Below are positions 13,660-17,981 of a DNA stretch of 17,981 nt, piece after piece. The DNA is from an uncultured Collinsella sp. Lineage in GTDB: Bacteria > Actinomycetota > Coriobacteriia > Coriobacteriales > Coriobacteriaceae. Location: the NCBI GenBank assembly GCA_902478985.1, contig CABSNH010000021.1:1-17981 (forward strand), given 5' to 3'. Made by a program: the position numbers and the translations under genes. Each line of letters starts with the position of its first letter. Position 1 is the first letter of the stretch. The notes under the pieces were generated by a model. It was not told the DNA's origin and did not search any database. It saw only the letters and a program-made list of their open reading frames with translations.

Positions 13660-14085
13660 ATGAAGCAGGGTATCCATCCCCAGTATGTCGAGTGCACGGT
13701 GACGTGCTCCTGCGGCAACACCTTCAAGACGCACGCTACCGTGTCCGAGATGAAGGTCGAGCTTTGCAACGAGTGCCACCCGTTCTACACCGGCCAGCAG
13801 AAGTTCGTCGACACCGGTGGACGCGTCCAGCGCTTCGCCGACAAGTTCGGTGGCGCCGCTGCCGCTCAGCTCAAGAAGGCCGAGGAGGCCAAGGCCGCTA
13901 AGGCCGCCAAGGCTGCTGAGGCCGAGGCCGCTCGCAAGGCCGCCGCTGAGGCTAAGGCTGCCGAGAAGGCCAAGCGTGCCGCTAAGTTTGCCGAGGAGGC
14001 TGCCAAGCAGGCCGCCGAGGCTCCCGCAGAGGCTCCCGTCGAGGAGGCCGCTGCCGAGGCCGAGACCACCGAGGCTGCTGAGTAA
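13660..14085 (+). CDS. rpmE: Ribosomal protein L31 with long Ala-rich tail
   Basis: A 50S ribosomal protein of 141 residues. The first ~65 residues are a complete zinc-containing (C+) L31: MKQGIHPQYVECTVTC at the start, Cys16 and Cys18, then Cys36 and Cys39 in ELCNECHPFYTGQQKFVDT and GGRVQRFADKFGG (53-65). L31 proteins usually end near here, at about 66-97 residues. From residue 66 to 141 the protein continues with Ala, Glu and Lys, first in mixed-charge KAAEAEAARKAAAEAK-like helical repeats, then in an acidic Pro/Glu/Thr-containing end. The tail is in frame with the same codon style, so it is not an assembly slip. The start is ATG 13660 with AAGGAG upstream. A terminator follows. Confidence 0.97.
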   Translation: MKQGIHPQYVECTVTCSCGNTFKTHATVSEMKVELCNECHPFYTGQQKFVDTGGRVQRFADKFGGAAAAQLKKAEEAKAAKAAKAAEAEAARKAAAEAKAAEKAKRAAKFAEEAAKQAAEAPAEAPVEEAAAEAETTEAAE

Positions 14086-14122
14086 ATAGCTCGCCGCGGA
14101 ATCGCTCGCATTCATGGCATAA

Positions 14123-14165
14123 GGGCCGCGCATCCGTTTGGGTGCGCGGCCCTTTTCTTTTTATT
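14123..14165 (+). terminator. Intrinsic terminator after rpmE
   Basis: A 13-bp stem, GGGCCGCGCATCC (14123-14135) with GGGTGCGCGGCCC (14140-14152) and one wobble, closes a GTTT loop. TTTTCTTTTTATT follows. Confidence 0.93.
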
Positions 14166-14230
14166 GGTGCAGGCTAACCCGTCCCCATTGCACCAGGTTG
14201 GTGCGTAAGGGACGGGTTGGCTTGCACCAA
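14164..14230. repeat. 22-bp inverted repeat with nested hairpin (GGGGACG family)
   Basis: The arm 14164-14185 (starting TTGGTGCAGGC and ending CCCGTCCC) pairs with 14209-14230 (starting GGGACGGG and ending GCACCAA). The two differences are both G-T wobbles in plus-strand RNA. Between the arms, GCACCA (14190-14195) and TGGTGC (14199-14204) form a smaller hairpin. It sits at the end of the rpmE terminator T run. It shares the CGTCCCC/GGGACG core with the other three elements in the window. Confidence 0.75.
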
Positions 14231-14426
14231 ATGACAGAGAGGCAGCGTTTTCCCAGATAAAAGCTGCCAAAATAAACCAGTCTCTTTTTAGCAGGTTGGT
14301 CGTAGTTATTACGTGGTCGAGCGTGTCGACCGCATAGGCGGCGCCTTGTTTGGCTAAAGTACAAATATCTGTGTTTAACTCGTCCAAGGTTTCATGCCGC
14401 GGGCGATGGCCAAAAAGGAAAACCAC
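14231..14426 (+). promoter_or_regulatory. Lower-GC secA upstream region with candidate promoter
   Basis: Bases 14231-14400 are about 47% GC by my count (80 of 170), clearly below the flanking genes. TTGGCT (14350-14355) and TTTAAC (14374-14379) with 18 bp between them are a possible promoter. GGTCGA (14315-14320) and TCGACC (14326-14331) form a small hairpin. AAAAGGAA (14413-14420) is the secA ribosome site. A minus-strand open frame here has no ribosome site and is not called. Together with the rpmE terminator and repeat it fills the 341-bp gap between rpmE and secA. Confidence 0.45.
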
Positions 14427-17233
<2,807 letters not shown>

Positions 17234-17234
<1 letters not shown>

Positions 17235-17981
17235 TGGCCGAGACTCTAGAGGTAACGCCCGCCGAGTTGGACGCGTTTGCGGACCGACTCGGCGAGGTCG
17301 AGTCGTACCTCCATTTGGACGAGAAGCGCACCCGCGTAACGGAGCTCGAGGCCAAAAGCGTCGCCCCGGGCTTTTGGGACGACGCCGATGCCGCTCGCGC
17401 CACGATGGAGGAGATTGCGCGCGCCAAGGAGGACATCGCCGCCGTGGATACCGCGCGCGGTGAGCTTTCCGATGCTCGTGCCGCGTTGGAACTTGCCGAG
17501 GAAATGGGCGATGACCCCGATGCCGCTGCGCTGCGTGAGGAGGCTGCCTCCACGGCGGAGCGCCTGTCCCGCGCCATCGACGAGCTTGAGCTTGCGAGCT
17601 GGTTTACCGGCGAGTTCGATCACGGCGACGCGATTGTGACCATCAAGCCCGGACAGGGTGGCTTGGAGGCCCAGGACTGGACCTTCATGCTCTTTAAGAT
17701 GTACATGAAGTACTGCCAGCGCCGCGGTTGGAAAGTCACCATCAACGATTGCCCCGCGGCCGAGGTTATCGGCATCGATCGCGCGACCTTTACCGTCGAA
17801 GGCAAGGATGCCTTTGGCATGCTTCGTGCCGAGGCCGGAGTTCACCGCCTGGTGCGCATTAGCCCCACCGACGACAAGAAACGCCGCCAGACTACGTTTG
17901 CCGGCGTCGAGGTCATTCCGGTACTGCCCGACGATATCGATATCGAGATTAGTCCCGATGACATTCGCGTCGACGTGTACC
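17234..17981 (+). CDS. prfB: Peptide chain release factor 2, cut by window end
   Basis: RF2 reads UGA and UAA stop codons and triggers peptide release. The window holds 249 complete codons. The N-terminal helical domain spans about 1-105. The PCRF block follows: VTIKPGQGGLEAQDWTFMLF, then MYMKYCQRRGWKVT, GMLRAEAGVHRLVRISP and DIDIEISPDDIRVDVY. The GGQ catalytic motif and the SPF stop-recognition motif would lie beyond the edge. ATG 17234 overlaps the secA stop TAA by one base (TAATG), which points to translational coupling; AGGA at 17223-17226 is a weak ribosome site. The frame is continuous across the position where many bacteria have an in-frame UGA with a programmed +1 frameshift (the codons for ESYLHLDEK). 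No UGA is present, so that autoregulation is absent. Confidence 0.95.

Noticed and set aside
14112..14426. Minus-strand open frame of 104 codons upstream of secA
   Set aside because: There is no ribosome site before its ATG, and its end runs through the repeat element and the rpmE terminator. A decayed gene remnant cannot be excluded, but it is not supported.

Overview
The window looks like a chromosomal segment of a high-GC, gut-type actinobacterium of the class Coriobacteriia, most likely Collinsella or a close relative. This rests on recalled protein character and gene style (GAG/CTG/AAG-rich codons in tyrS and secA, an Ala-rich extended L31, TGnTATCAT extended -10 promoters, GGGGACG intergenic repeats). 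No search was run. There are no tRNA or rRNA genes, CRISPR arrays, insertion sequences or phage genes. Most of the content is housekeeping, and I found no new multi-gene system. What is unusual lies mainly between the genes.

Layout. 1-1058 (+): GT2-like glycosyltransferase, open to the left edge, with a degenerate DxD. 1191-1628 (+): ArgR, behind a short AT-rich regulatory region and followed by an intrinsic terminator. 1844-4033 (-): class A penicillin-binding protein with a Thr/Gly/Pro tail and its own terminator. A 160-bp divergent region separates it from 4194-6170 (+), a long U32 family protein of the RNA-hydroxylation type. 6267-7478 (+): tyrosyl-tRNA synthetase, then a terminator and a perfect 35-bp inverted repeat. 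7757-9577 (+): adenine deaminase, preceded by a terminator-like leader. 9784-10578 (+) and 10621-11463 (-): two convergent Cof-type HAD phosphatases. 11551-12969 (-): citrate synthase. 13047-13334 (-): UPF0237-type ACT-domain protein. 13660-14085 (+): ribosomal protein L31 behind a structured leader. 14427-17234 (+): SecA. 17234 to the right edge (+): release factor 2, coupled to secA through TAATG and cut by the window.

How the genes relate. secA-prfB is clearly one transcription unit. The ACT gene and the citrate synthase gene are co-directional with a 77-bp gap and no terminator between them, so they may be co-transcribed. The other genes look like single units with their own terminators or leaders. 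Together they cover cell-wall synthesis (PBP), secretion (SecA), translation (TyrRS, L31, RF2, the U32 modifier), amino-acid regulation (ArgR), purine salvage (Ade), central carbon metabolism (citrate synthase) and small-metabolite dephosphorylation (HADs).

The most interesting signals are: (i) four intergenic inverted repeats sharing a GGGGACG core; (ii) leader structures on ade, the first HAD gene and rpmE that could each control expression; (iii) an L31 protein with a roughly 75-residue Ala/Glu/Lys tail; and (iv) a 23-bp dyad over the promoter of the ACT gene.
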